Positions 34,825 to 44,042 are shown, numbered from the stretch's first letter. The stretch: DNA of 64,000 nt from Blautia sp. (GCA_017463155.1 JAFTPT010000045.1:1-64000), one strand, 5' to 3'. Translations and numbers: made by a program. Notes: generated by a model not told the origin, from the letters alone.

Positions 34825-36156
34825 TCACCCATAAACCCTGTTCAGCTCTTCTCTTGCGATCTCCACCCAGCGGATCACCTGCTCCGGCTTGTTGCTGATG
34901 GTATGCAGATCCTTCAGAACGACCTCCACATGATTATTGACGGTCTTTTCATACATGGCCCGAAGTTCCTGGCGAATGACGTCTTCATCCATATTCGGTA
35001 CCGAAACATGCGCAGAGTTTGCTTTGTACGAATAGACATAGTCACCGCCGAGGTAGTCTGACATCAGGGCCATGTTCGACCACTGGGAGACTGATACTCT
35101 CCGCAGATTCGGGATCTGCTTTACATCATCCCACATCGCGTTGATCCCTTCGCAGCAGGCATAGCAGGTCAGGCCGAAAAGCTCCGCAACCTGTTTGAAG
35201 TACGGGAATATGAACTCCTTGTACAGGGATACCGACACCTGTCCCAGTTCCTGGGCTTCCGTCAGTCCCCACATGGTCTTCAGCGTCACATGATCCGGAT
35301 CGGTGCCGAGAGTGTCCGTCCATCCGAGTCCGCCGGAGCCTACAAACGTATTGTCCGTATTATTATAAAGCAGATTGTTGGCTTCCAGGAATTTCAGTTT
35401 TTTGATATAACCGTCGGTCAGCTTCTGAAAAATGTTGTGGACCGTGTCCGGAAAATCATAGAAGTCCGTCATCATCGTGTCCATACCGCGGAAATTGGAA
35501 TAGGCCAGCGTCATATGCGGTGACCAGAACCACCAGGTCCGCATGCGGACCTCCAGGATCCCGTCAAACACTTCCTTTGCAAGCTCGAAGTAGGCATTCG
35601 TCGTCTTCTCATCCACGATGACGACCGGATCCTGAATCTCCTTTTCAACGTCCAGCTCATCGAACTCATCGTCATCCATGTCCTTCATCGTGGGAACCCA
35701 GGCATAAGCCGCATTCTTGGCGTTGTCATCTCCGGTGTCGATCTCCACCTTGTTCTCTCCGATGCCCCACTCCGTATTGATTGCCCTGTGGGGCAGGTAA
35801 AATACCGGCGTCAGCGGTTTATCATCCCGCATTTTCTCCGCATAGAAGATCTCCTTGCGCAGCCACATCTCCCAGTCCTGGGCCATCGTTCCTTCGCAGA
35901 TAATATCGCGATCAAACCGGATTGCCTCATTCCAGCCGTTCTCCATGTCTACCAGGATCAGCGGTCTGGTCGTCTTCAGATCATTGTGATCCTTCCAAAG
36001 CCGGATCTTGATCTTTTCCTCCGGTCTCTCACAGTATTCCCGGAATTTCATTGCCAGATCCCGGAGTATCTGCCGGTCTTTGTCCGACACCTTCACTTCT
36101 TCCATAGGCCATCCTTCGGTGATCCAGTTTCCCCAATATCCTTTATCGATTCGCAT
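34825..36156 (-). CDS. Uroporphyrinogen decarboxylase-fold protein (URO-D superfamily, not HemE)
   Basis: Cytoplasmic TIM-barrel protein of 443 residues. Regions such as WWFWSPHMTLAYSNFRGMDTMMTDFYDFPDTVHNIFQKLTDGYIKKLKFLEANNLL, GLTEAQELGQVSVSLYKEFIFPYFKQVAELFGLTCYACCEGINAMWDDVKQIPNLRRVSVSQWSN and HVEVVLKDLHTISNKPEQVIRWV follow the URO-D/methyltransferase (MtbA-like) superfamily. It is longer than HemE (about 350), lacks HemE hallmark sequence and no haem genes are near. Relatives include corrinoid methyltransferases. No corrinoid protein gene is adjacent. It is divergent from an AraC regulator and flanked by sugar importers, so a sugar- or methyl-ether-related catabolic role is plausible but unproven. 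Confidence 0.75.
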   Translation of the reverse strand: MRIDKGYWGNWITEGWPMEEVKVSDKDRQILRDLAMKFREYCERPEEKIKIRLWKDHNDLKTTRPLILVDMENGWNEAIRFDRDIICEGTMAQDWEMWLRKEIFYAEKMRDDKPLTPVFYLPHRAINTEWGIGENKVEIDTGDDNAKNAAYAWVPTMKDMDDDEFDELDVEKEIQDPVVIVDEKTTNAYFELAKEVFDGILEVRMRTWWFWSPHMTLAYSNFRGMDTMMTDFYDFPDTVHNIFQKLTDGYIKKLKFLEANNLLYNNTDNTFVGSGGLGWTDTLGTDPDHVTLKTMWGLTEAQELGQVSVSLYKEFIFPYFKQVAELFGLTCYACCEGINAMWDDVKQIPNLRRVSVSQWSNMALMSDYLGGDYVYSYKANSAHVSVPNMDEDVIRQELRAMYEKTVNNHVEVVLKDLHTISNKPEQVIRWVEIAREELNRVYG

Positions 36157-36182
36157 AATGTCCTCCTGCTATCGCAAAAATC

Positions 36183-36211
36183 TTGTCTTTTTGTTAAGAA
36201 AACAGTATAAT
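36183..36211 (+). promoter_or_regulatory. Promoter of the AraC regulator, overlapping the URO-D-fold gene promoter region
   Basis: TTGTCT (36183-36188), a 17-base spacer and TATAAT (36206-36211). On the opposite strand TATACT-like bases overlap the same -10, so the divergent genes at 36156 and 36287 probably share overlapping, mutually exclusive promoters. Confidence 0.7.
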
Positions 36212-36286
36212 AAAAGAAAACACTTGCATTTATCAGGCAGTTTTACAGCCCGTTTTTCTTCACACATACAGGAACGAGGTACAGTC

Positions 36287-37246
36287 ATGGCCGTCTATTA
36301 CACCTTTCCCGAAGCCGGAACCGCCTCCATCCATGTCCGCTACGAGTCCTTCCCGGACGCCTTCTGGGTGGAACCCCATATGCATACGTTTTATGAATTT
36401 GCCTTTGTCAGCCGCGGGAGCTGTATACATACCTATAATAGCCTCTCGCTTCCACTGATCGCAGGCGATCTTCTTCTGATCTCGCCGGATGAAGAGCACT
36501 CCTATGTGATCAATCCGGATACCGATATCATCAACTGCTATTTCTTCCCGGAACGGATCTATCAGCTTTCCAGCTACATCGTAGACGGCAGCTTCCATCC
36601 GCAGAAACCACCGAAGGAGCTGATCGACTTCCAGGCTGAATGGGATCACCTGCTGACCACGCTGTCCCTTCGTGACTCGATATCTCCCCTGGAGACCGAG
36701 AACGCTTCGGATCTGATGCAGCGTCAGGGAATCCTCCACCTGTCTCCCAAGGCAGCCCTGCAGCTTGAATCCCTGCTGGCGGCCCTTTATGAGGAATGCA
36801 GCGAACCTCAATACAATTCAGAAGAAATGAAACGGGCCTATCTGCAGCTGATCCTGGGGATCTTCGGCCGGACAGGGGCCGGAAATGTCGAGAAAGCCCT
36901 GCCATCCTCCATCCAGAAAAAGCGGCAGATTCTGAATGCCCTGACATTGATCGATGAACACTACATGGATCCGATCACGGTTCAGGAGATGGCCCAGGCC
37001 ACCTCCTTCTCGGAGACCTCCTTCCGGAAGATCTTCAAGGAAGTGACCGGTCTTTCTCCTCTGGATTACCTGAACCGCTACCGCATCATCCAGGCTCTGA
37101 AGCTGATTCAGTTTAAGGATGTGCCCATCGCGGATGCCGCTGCACAGGTGGGCATCTACGACGCCAATTATTTCAGCCGCCTGTTCAAAAAGCTTCTCGG
37201 CTATTCGCCCAGGTATTTCCGGAAGATCCGCGAGGATGAGGTATAA
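36287..37246 (+). CDS. AraC family transcriptional regulator
   Basis: The 319 residues comprise an N-terminal cupin sensor (WVEPHMHTFYEFAFVSRGSCIHTYNSLSLPLIAGDLLLISPDEEHSY, about 25-75) and a C-terminal double HTH (ITVQEMAQATSFSETSFRKIFKEVTGLSPLDYLNRYRIIQALKLI, then IADAAAQVGIYDANYFSRLFKKLLGYSPRYFRK). A sugar-responsive activator is likely. I start at the ATG at 36287, which gives a typical AraC length; longer in-frame starts overlap the promoter. Tail to tail with the epimerase gene (stop codons 1 base apart), divergent from the URO-D-fold gene. Confidence 0.9.
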   Translation: MAVYYTFPEAGTASIHVRYESFPDAFWVEPHMHTFYEFAFVSRGSCIHTYNSLSLPLIAGDLLLISPDEEHSYVINPDTDIINCYFFPERIYQLSSYIVDGSFHPQKPPKELIDFQAEWDHLLTTLSLRDSISPLETENASDLMQRQGILHLSPKAALQLESLLAALYEECSEPQYNSEEMKRAYLQLILGIFGRTGAGNVEKALPSSIQKKRQILNALTLIDEHYMDPITVQEMAQATSFSETSFRKIFKEVTGLSPLDYLNRYRIIQALKLIQFKDVPIADAAAQVGIYDANYFSRLFKKLLGYSPRYFRKIREDEV

Positions 37247-37247
37247 C

Positions 37248-38216
37248 CTAGCGGCTGATCGTGTCCTTGAGAGCCTCGATGGAAGTAGCCAGTCCTGCTT
37301 CCACGCTCATGGTCAGATCCTCCATCTCAAGTGATACATAGCCGTCATATCCTGCCATCTTGGCAACGGAGAAGAATTCCTTCCACCACTGAAGATCACG
37401 TCCGCAGCCGACCGCCACGTAATTCCAGGTTCGCTCGGAGGAGCATTCCACCGGCAGATTCTCCAGAAGTCCGTCCACATCCGCCAGATACCGCTCTACT
37501 CTGGCATCTTTTCCATGAATATAAAAGATCTTATCGCCCAGCGCTCTCGCGGCTGCGACCGGATCAGCACCCTGGATCATCAGGTGCGAGGGATCCAGAT
37601 TCAGGCCCAGAACACCGTTCAGCTCATCTCCGACCACTTCGCATAATTTCCGGAAGGTTCGGATGTTATGGACCAGGGCTCCCGGAAACTCCTCGATCGC
37701 GATTTTTTCCACGCCATGATCCCTGGCAAATCCGCAGAACTCCTTCCACCAGGCTGCCGCCGTCTCCCACTGGAATTTCACGGCCTCCGCCATATAGTTG
37801 AAGCCTTCATATTCCGGCCAGGAAATCGTCGAAACGATCCAGTTCGGTGTCTTGTCCCCGGGTGCGCCTGCCGGAAGCCCGGACATGGTGACGATCGTCT
37901 TCACGCCAAGCTTTTCGGCAAGCAGTACGGTGTCGTGTATTGTCTTGCTGTGCATCTGCCCCATCGGAGAATCGATCAGGGGGTTTCCGGAGCAGTTCAG
38001 GGCAGATATTTCCATGTCTCTTTTTTCCAGTTCCGCCTTGAAAGCACGCAGCTTTTCTTCATCTTTATACAACTCTTCCGCAGAAGGGATAAAGCAACAG
38101 CCTCCCCAGCCGCCGGCCGTCATCTCGACGGCATCGATCCCGTATGCCTTCACCTTGTCCAGCATCTCTGTGAATGGGATCTTCCCAAAAACATCCGTAC
38201 AAATTGACAACTTCAT
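37248..38216 (-). CDS. TIM-barrel sugar phosphate isomerase/epimerase family protein
   Basis: Xylose isomerase-like TIM barrel of 322 residues. It begins MKLSICTDVFGKIPFTEMLDKVKAYGIDAVEMTAGGWGG, with candidate metal ligands in IAIEEFPGALVHN, GLNLDPSHLMIQGADP, FYIHGKDARV and VSLEMEDLTMS. The IHGKDA and NLDPSH motifs recur in IolE/IolI-like proteins that partner Gfo/Idh/MocA oxidoreductases. It is the last gene of the second importer operon, 21 bases after such an oxidoreductase, so the two probably act in sequence on an inositol-like or keto-sugar substrate. Confidence 0.83.
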   Translation of the reverse strand: MKLSICTDVFGKIPFTEMLDKVKAYGIDAVEMTAGGWGGCCFIPSAEELYKDEEKLRAFKAELEKRDMEISALNCSGNPLIDSPMGQMHSKTIHDTVLLAEKLGVKTIVTMSGLPAGAPGDKTPNWIVSTISWPEYEGFNYMAEAVKFQWETAAAWWKEFCGFARDHGVEKIAIEEFPGALVHNIRTFRKLCEVVGDELNGVLGLNLDPSHLMIQGADPVAAARALGDKIFYIHGKDARVERYLADVDGLLENLPVECSSERTWNYVAVGCGRDLQWWKEFFSVAKMAGYDGYVSLEMEDLTMSVEAGLATSIEALKDTISR

Positions 38217-38237
38217 ACCGCTGTTCCTCCGATCTTA

Positions 38238-39257
38238 TCAGGCCTTGTACAGTTCCGGCATCTCATCATATACGACCGGAACGATCGTCTGTGTATCCCG
38301 CGCTTTCGAAGCCGCTGCGGCTGCCACCTGGCAGGCATAGCCGTCCCACGCTGTCGGACCTTCCACCCGATCTTCCTTCGTGGCGTTGATCCAGGACTGA
38401 AGCTCCACATTGTATGCCTCCTCAAATCTCTGGAAGCAATCCGTATACATAGCCTGTCCCTTCTGTGCCTTGGTGTTAACAGAAATATAGACGGGCTCCG
38501 GCATATTCAGCACCGCGTTCTCGCACACGATCTCACATTTGATATCATAATCGTTAAAATTATTGACAAAAGACTCCACATCGATGCGGACACCTGATTT
38601 TGTCGTCAGGATCATGATCTGCGGATCGTGAAGGCCCTTCGGTCCACGGCTCGTGCTCTTCCCGAACCGCACCTCCGCCGTTGCATAATCCTCCCCGAGA
38701 AGCCAGCGCAGCACGTCGATCTCGTGCACCATCGAATTCTCTACCGCCATCGTATTGTCCCAGTCATCCGGCACCGAGGGATTCCGGTGTGCGCAATGAA
38801 GGAGCAGTGCTTCTCCGTAGGCCTTGGTATCGATCGCTTCCTTCAGCTGTCTGTAGCCCCGGTCATATCGGCGCATGAACCCGACCTGCACGTATTTTTT
38901 TCCTGCCTTAAGCTCCGCTTCCACGATCCGTTTGCAGGCATCTGCTTTTGGCGCCAGCGGTTTCTCGCAGAAGATGTACTTTCCTGCCTGGATGGCGGCC
39001 ATCACATACTGCTCATGATAGGGATCCGCCGTGGTACAGATCACCGCGTCCACCTCGGGATCATTGATCATCTCCATCGGGTCTGCATAGCCCTTCAGGC
39101 CGTTTTTTTCAGCGATCGAAAGTCCGAATTCCGATGCAGGATCCGCGCAGGCTGTCACGACGCCTCCCTGCAACTGTCTGTTGATCCGCTCAATGTGGCT
39201 GCGGCCGATACCGCCCGTCCCAACAAGTCCGATACGCAATTCTCTCTCTTTCATCAT
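38238..39257 (-). CDS. Gfo/Idh/MocA family oxidoreductase
   Basis: NAD(P)-dependent sugar or inositol dehydrogenase-like protein of 339 residues. The Rossmann motif GLVGTGGIGRSHIERI is at 9-24, CTTADPYHEQYVMAAIQAGKYIFCEKPLA at about 77-105 carries the conserved EKP motif, and HEIDVLRWLLGEDY near 178 holds the conserved Asp/His region. The C-terminal domain is the alpha/beta fold of the family. Similar to myo-inositol 2-dehydrogenases, but the exact substrate is undecided. Starts 11 bases after the ATPase gene stop. Confidence 0.88.
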   Translation of the reverse strand: MMKERELRIGLVGTGGIGRSHIERINRQLQGGVVTACADPASEFGLSIAEKNGLKGYADPMEMINDPEVDAVICTTADPYHEQYVMAAIQAGKYIFCEKPLAPKADACKRIVEAELKAGKKYVQVGFMRRYDRGYRQLKEAIDTKAYGEALLLHCAHRNPSVPDDWDNTMAVENSMVHEIDVLRWLLGEDYATAEVRFGKSTSRGPKGLHDPQIMILTTKSGVRIDVESFVNNFNDYDIKCEIVCENAVLNMPEPVYISVNTKAQKGQAMYTDCFQRFEEAYNVELQSWINATKEDRVEGPTAWDGYACQVAAAAASKARDTQTIVPVVYDEMPELYKA

Positions 39258-39268
39258 CTTTCTCCTTT

Positions 39269-40783
39269 TTATGCACTTTTGGTTGAATCCGTTATCATGA
39301 TATTTCTCATCAGGCGCTCTTCTGTCACCTCATCGGCTGACAATTCTCCCGTAAGCATGCCCTGGGCCATCGTGATGACGCGGTTGCTGACTCCCATGAT
39401 CTCCGGCATCTCCGAGGAGATCAGGATAATGGCGATCCCTTCCTCTGCCAGGCTGGCGATCAGCTTGTAGATCTCTGCCTTCGCATTCACGTCGATTCCC
39501 CGGGTAGGCTCATCAAGGATCAAAAGCTTCGGCTTGATCGCCATCCACTTTCCGACAACGACCTTCTGCTGGTTTCCGCCGGACAGGTTTCCCACTTCCT
39601 GTTCGGAGCTGGGGCTCTTGATCCCAAGCTTGTCCCTGTAATAATCGTAGATCCTGTGGGTTTCCTTCTCCTGCACGAAGCCCCGTTTCGTCAGCTCCGG
39701 AAGCGCTGCCAGGTATGTGTTTTTCCGGCATCCTTCTCCCAGGACAAGTCCCTGCTCTTTTCTGTTCTCTGTCAAAAAACCGATCCCGGCGCGCACGGCG
39801 TCTCCGCTGCTGCGGATATGCTGTTCTGTTCCGTTCAGGAATACTTTTCCACTGTCGGCTTTTCGTATGCCGAAGATCGTTTCCATGATCTCCGTACGTC
39901 CGGCTCCGACCAGGCCGTAAAACCCGACGACCTCCCCGGCCCGGACACGAAATGAAATATTCTTGAAATAGCCTTTGAGACTGAGTCCCTCTACCCGCAG
40001 GACCTCTGCTCCCGGCTCTCCTTCGTATCTGTAAAAATACTGATCCATGGACCGCCCGATCATGCTGAACAGAATATCATCCAGCGTGATCTCTTTTGTT
40101 GCGAAATCACCCGTCGGTCTCCCGTCGCGCATGACCATCACACGATCACTGATCTCAAAAATCTCATCCATCTTATGGCTGATGTAGATGATCCCGACGC
40201 CCTGCGCCTTCATATTCCGGATGCTGCGGAACAGTGCTTCCTTCTCCCGTTCTGTCAGGGAAGAGGTAGGCTCATCGAGGACCAGGATCCTGGCACCCAG
40301 GGCGATCCCTCTCGCTATCTCTACCATCTGCTGCTGTGCGATGGGCAGGGAAGCCACCATATCCTCCGGCTTTGCCGGGCACTCCAGGGCTTCCAGCACC
40401 TTTTTTGTATCGTCATTCAGTTTTTTCCAGTCGACCCGGAACCCTTTTTTCGGCAGGCTGCCCAGATAGATGTTCTCAGCCACGCTGAGCTCCTGTACCA
40501 GGGACAGTTCCTGAAAGATCAGAACGATCCCTGCGTTCTTTGCCTCTACCGGGCTCGAAAAATGGACCTGCTCTCCCCTGTACCGGATCTCCCCGGAGCC
40601 CTTGTCTGCCTGGTATACACCGGACAGAATCTTCATGAGTGTTGATTTACCGGCTCCATTCTCTCCGCAAAGAGCAACAACTTCGCCTTCCTTCACTCTC
40701 AGATAAGCCCCGTCAAGCGCTTTTACCCCCGGAAATGTTTTATTGATATTGGTCATCTCAAGAACGTAACCGTCACTCATCAT
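39269..40783 (-). CDS. Ribose-type sugar ABC transporter ATP-binding protein (two NBDs)
   Basis: Second RbsA-type tandem ATPase in the window (504 residues). Walker A GENGAGKST near 40, LPIAQQQMVEIARGIALGARILVLDEPTSSLT, degenerate second Walker A GLVGAGRTE, LSGGNQQKVVVGKWMAIKPKLLILDEPTRGIDVNAK. It is clearly a paralogue of the protein at 33099-34592 but differs throughout, so this is not a recent duplication. Follows GGGAGGG. Confidence 0.95.
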   Translation of the reverse strand: MMSDGYVLEMTNINKTFPGVKALDGAYLRVKEGEVVALCGENGAGKSTLMKILSGVYQADKGSGEIRYRGEQVHFSSPVEAKNAGIVLIFQELSLVQELSVAENIYLGSLPKKGFRVDWKKLNDDTKKVLEALECPAKPEDMVASLPIAQQQMVEIARGIALGARILVLDEPTSSLTEREKEALFRSIRNMKAQGVGIIYISHKMDEIFEISDRVMVMRDGRPTGDFATKEITLDDILFSMIGRSMDQYFYRYEGEPGAEVLRVEGLSLKGYFKNISFRVRAGEVVGFYGLVGAGRTEIMETIFGIRKADSGKVFLNGTEQHIRSSGDAVRAGIGFLTENRKEQGLVLGEGCRKNTYLAALPELTKRGFVQEKETHRIYDYYRDKLGIKSPSSEQEVGNLSGGNQQKVVVGKWMAIKPKLLILDEPTRGIDVNAKAEIYKLIASLAEEGIAIILISSEMPEIMGVSNRVITMAQGMLTGELSADEVTEERLMRNIMITDSTKSA

Positions 40784-40805
40784 TATCCCTCCCGTTCTTC
40801 CGGAC

Positions 40806-40833
40806 AGCGGGAAAAGCCGCCGCCTTTCCCGCT
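40806..40833 (-). other. Intercistronic hairpin between binding protein and ATPase
   Basis: AGCGGGAAA pairs with TTTCCCGCT around a 10-base GC-rich loop, in the gap after the binding-protein gene. No T-run on the transcript strand; probably an mRNA 3'-end stabiliser that favours binding-protein expression. Confidence 0.55.
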
Positions 40834-40864
40834 TTGTGTCAGTTTTCCGTAATACCGCCGGTCT

Positions 40865-41821
40865 TTACCATGCCTCCAGCTCGATCTCGTCAATATTGCT
40901 CTGTGATACGGCAGGCGTCTCGATAAAGTTGAGGTACTCTGCCGGAGCCTCGCCCTTGGCCACATTGACCGCAACATCCAGTGTAGTCGTCGCGTCAATG
41001 ATCGGAGACTGCATGGAGATCGCGCGGATCTTTCCGTTCTTCACATAGTTGATCGTTTCATAGTTGCCTGCAGCTGCCGCAAACACAAGCACATCATCAC
41101 GTCCATCCGCCTCCAGTGCATTCAGAGCACCATAGGCCGTTGTATCATCGTAGCAGAAGACAGCAGCGATCTCACCCGGTGCATACTTGACAAGGTAGTT
41201 TTCCATGACCTGCTGCGCCTTTTCACGGTTTGCTTCACCCGGCTGGCTGTCCAGGATCTCAATATCCGTATCCTCGATGGCATCGTGCATGCCGCCCATT
41301 CTTTCAATACTGGCTGTGTAGCCTGCCATGTTGCTGATCTCGACGATCTTCGCATCTGTCCCGATCTCCTCGACCATTGCTTCGCCGGCGTTCTGTCCCT
41401 CAAGACGGTTCGACGGCCCCACAAAGCAGGTCACATACTCCTGTCCTTCCTCCGCGACATCCGTGTTGGCTGCCACGACCGGAATCCCGGCTTCGCTGCA
41501 GGCCTTCACCTCGGCGATGGCCGTCTCGGAGTTTGCCGGCCAGATGATGATCACGTCGCAGGCCATTCCGATCAGATCCTGCACCATATTCTGCTGCTTG
41601 GTGGCATCTCCGGCCGGGTCCAGCAGCTGTATCTCTACACCGAGTTCCTTCGCATGGCTCAGCATCGTATCATAATATGCCGACTGATAGGCATCCGCAC
41701 CGGAGTCAAAGGTGACCATGCCAACCTTGATGGTATCCTCTGCCATAACCATCTGTCCTGCGCCTGTGAGCATAGCTGCCGCAAGAATTCCAGCCATCAA
41801 GTTCTTCATACCCTTTTTCAT
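40865..41821 (-). CDS. Ribose-type sugar ABC transporter substrate-binding protein
   Basis: RbsB-family exported protein of 318 residues. Signal peptide of about 27 residues (MAGILAAAMLTGAGQMVMA) without lipobox Cys, then IKVGMVTFDSGADAYQSAYYDTMLSHAKELGVEIQLLDPAGDATKQQNMVQDLIGMACDVIIIWPANSETAIAEVKA and the hinge-domain region AVFCYDDTTAYGALNAL. Preceded by AAAGGAGG. Placed after its two permeases, which is an unusual operon order (usually ATPase or binding protein first). Confidence 0.9.
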   Translation of the reverse strand: MKKGMKNLMAGILAAAMLTGAGQMVMAEDTIKVGMVTFDSGADAYQSAYYDTMLSHAKELGVEIQLLDPAGDATKQQNMVQDLIGMACDVIIIWPANSETAIAEVKACSEAGIPVVAANTDVAEEGQEYVTCFVGPSNRLEGQNAGEAMVEEIGTDAKIVEISNMAGYTASIERMGGMHDAIEDTDIEILDSQPGEANREKAQQVMENYLVKYAPGEIAAVFCYDDTTAYGALNALEADGRDDVLVFAAAAGNYETINYVKNGKIRAISMQSPIIDATTTLDVAVNVAKGEAPAEYLNFIETPAVSQSNIDEIELEAW

Positions 41822-41880
41822 TTGTAGTAGCCTCCTTTTTCTGATCTTTTTTTCTTTATAATCACCGTTTCAAACGGATC

Positions 41881-42846
41881 TTATCCTTCCAGGTTCGCTT
41901 TTTTCAGCTGCTTGGCCATCATCACCTTGTCAAGGCAAAGGACTCCGATCATGATCAGGCCGTTCACCATGGTGCTGACATAGGTCTGTACATTCAGCAG
42001 GTTCATGATATTGTCAATGATTCCGAGGAGCATGATACCTCCGAGCGTATACCAGACATTTCCGCTGCCTCCGGAAAGCTTTGTTCCTCCCAGGACGACC
42101 GCTGCGATCACCAGCATGTGCATATCCGGCCAGCCAAGTGCGGGTGTGGAAGCCCCTGCGTAGCAGGCATAGAGAACGCCCCCCAGACCTGAGAGAAAAC
42201 CACAGACCACGAAATTCATGCAGGTGACCAGCTTTGTATTGATACCCGCATTAAAGGCTGCTGCCGCATTTCCTCCGATGGCGTATGTGCTGCGACCGTA
42301 GTCCGTATACCGGAGTACGAAGTGCCCGATGACCAGCAACAGCAGGAACAGGATGCTGATATAAGAGAAGGGGCCGATCTTTCCGGTTCCGAAATGGATG
42401 AATGCTTCCGACCTCGCAACAAAGGACTGTTCCTTGTGATAGATGTAAGCGATACCATGACATCCCATCATCATAGCCAGGGTTACCACGAAGGCGTTGA
42501 TCCCCACGTAGGAGACCAGGATGCCGTTGATCAGGCCGACAGCCGCTCCTGCCAGCAGGGCGATGAGAACCGCGGGAACCGTTCCAAGGCTTTCCTGCAG
42601 CCCGCAGGACAGAGCAGCCGTAAGGCCGACCAGTGTACACAGGGACATATCAAAATAGCCGTTAATGATCAGGAAGGTCATTCCGATGGCCATGATTCCC
42701 TTCATCGCGTTCTGGTTGAAAACATTGAAGATGTTCCCCACGTTCAGGAAGCCCGGTACAACAAAAGCCGCGAACACCAACACGATCACCATGATGGGAA
42801 CAATGGTATTGTTTGAAATGAACGTTTTGAACCGGTTGTTCTTCAT
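41881..42846 (-). CDS. Ribose-type sugar ABC transporter permease (second subunit)
   Basis: BPD_transp_2 family permease of 321 residues with about nine membrane segments (IVPIMVIVLVFAAFVVPGFL, GIMAIGMTFLIINGYFDMSLCTLVGLTAALSCG, VLIALLAGAAVGLINGILVSYVGINAFVVTLAMMMG). The EAA-like loop YGRSTYAIGGNAAAAFNAGINTK contacts the ATPase. It follows the other permease gene with its start 1 base after that stop, so the channel is probably a heterodimer of the two. Confidence 0.92.
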   Translation of the reverse strand: MKNNRFKTFISNNTIVPIMVIVLVFAAFVVPGFLNVGNIFNVFNQNAMKGIMAIGMTFLIINGYFDMSLCTLVGLTAALSCGLQESLGTVPAVLIALLAGAAVGLINGILVSYVGINAFVVTLAMMMGCHGIAYIYHKEQSFVARSEAFIHFGTGKIGPFSYISILFLLLLVIGHFVLRYTDYGRSTYAIGGNAAAAFNAGINTKLVTCMNFVVCGFLSGLGGVLYACYAGASTPALGWPDMHMLVIAAVVLGGTKLSGGSGNVWYTLGGIMLLGIIDNIMNLLNVQTYVSTMVNGLIMIGVLCLDKVMMAKQLKKANLEG

Positions 42847-42847
42847 A

Positions 42848-43810
42848 TCAGGCCGCCCCCTTTTTCTTTTTTGACATCATATCAAGATACACAGCTACCA
42901 GCATGATCAGACACTGGGCGATCCACTGTACATAATATGGAAATCCCATCATCACGAAGCCGTTTTTCAGGATTCCCAGGATCAGCACTCCTACAAACGT
43001 CTTGTAGATATTTCCGGAGCCTCCCGCCAGGCTGGCTCCGCCCAGGATGACCGCCGTGATCACATCGAATTCGTAGCTTTGTCCGACGGTCGGCTGCGCG
43101 CTTCCTCCTCGCGAGGACAAGAGGATCGCTCCAACCGCTGCGGAAAGTCCAGACAGTACAAAGCTTTTCAGGAGCACCCGCCTGTCATCGATCCCGCTGT
43201 AGCGACATGCCTCAGCGTTTCCACCGGTGGACAGGATCTGATGTCCATACTTCCTCTTCATAAGGATCACCGCCATGAGGATGATGTAGAGGATCATGAT
43301 CACGGCAGAGATCGGGAATCCGGCAATGTTGCCTTTACCGATCTGACAGAACCATACATCTGTGTCCTCCAAATACACGGATCTCCCATTTGTCACCATC
43401 AGGGCGAGCGCCTGGATGACATTCATCATTCCAAGTGTCACGATCATGGAGTTGAGCTTCAGGTATCCTACCAGAAAGCCGCTCACCGCTCCCGATGCCA
43501 GGCCGGCGATGATCGCCACCAGCATCGCCGGAACAGGGCCGATCCGGTCGTGCAGACCGATGCAGAGCACGCTGCACAGCGACAACAGGGAGCCGACGGA
43601 AAGATCGAAATTCCCGCCGATAATGACGAAGGTCATTCCGGCTGCCATCACGCCGATCGTAGCCACCTGCCTGAGGATCAGGATCACGTTCCGTAAGGAA
43701 CGGAACTGCGGGGAGGCTATGGCAAACAGAATGTAGATAACGACCAGAGCCATCACGATCCCCTGCCGCTTCAGGGTACCCAGCACTTTGTTCCCTCCGC
43801 TTTGCTGCAT
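42848..43810 (-). CDS. Ribose-type sugar ABC transporter permease (first subunit)
   Basis: BPD_transp_2 family permease of 320 residues and first gene of the second importer operon. Segments include GIVMALVVIYILFAIASPQF, VATIGVMAAGMTFVIIGGNFDLSVGSLLSLCSVLCIG and MLVAIIAGLASGAVSGFLVGYLKLNSMIVTLGMMN, with YGHQILSTGGNAEACRYSGID as ATPase-contact loop. Starts after AAAGGAGGA. Confidence 0.92.
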   Translation of the reverse strand: MQQSGGNKVLGTLKRQGIVMALVVIYILFAIASPQFRSLRNVILILRQVATIGVMAAGMTFVIIGGNFDLSVGSLLSLCSVLCIGLHDRIGPVPAMLVAIIAGLASGAVSGFLVGYLKLNSMIVTLGMMNVIQALALMVTNGRSVYLEDTDVWFCQIGKGNIAGFPISAVIMILYIILMAVILMKRKYGHQILSTGGNAEACRYSGIDDRRVLLKSFVLSGLSAAVGAILLSSRGGSAQPTVGQSYEFDVITAVILGGASLAGGSGNIYKTFVGVLILGILKNGFVMMGFPYYVQWIAQCLIMLVAVYLDMMSKKKKGAA

Positions 43811-44042
43811 TTTTATCCTCCTTTCAAACCGTTGCCTGTTTTGTTTTGTGGCATTATCATACCCTCTTTTTTCCTGAACCCATTAGCACGATTCGCTTTC
43901 CTTCTAGCACAAAATCGCGCTCCTTTGTGTAATCTGCATAATTTCAGCCGTTTCAACAAAATTATTTGTGCACTTTTGTATGCTTTTCACAAAGTCACCC
44001 TTCACAGATTGTAAATATGTCCTTTTTTTCCATCGTGCCGGC
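43811..44042. promoter_or_regulatory. AT-rich regulatory region of the second importer operon
   Basis: No gene fits here. The stretch holds several TTTGTGC/GCACAAA-like words (about 43908-43915, 43923-43928, 43969-43975, 43989-43995) that could be regulator half-sites. On the minus strand TTGAAA (about 43956-43951) followed 17 bases later by ATTACA is a weak promoter candidate. Confidence 0.4.

Noticed and set aside
33174..34898. A 574-residue plus-strand open frame opposite the ATPase gene
   Set aside because: Antisense shadow of an intact RbsA-type gene; composition rich in Asp, His and Leu with no known motif.
34825..36156. HemE (true uroporphyrinogen decarboxylase)
   Set aside because: Too long, hallmark N-terminal HemE sequence is absent, and no haem genes are near.
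39269..40783. Possibility that the two RbsA-type importers are a recent duplication
   Set aside because: The two ATPases differ along their length, and operon order, permease number and accessory enzymes also differ.
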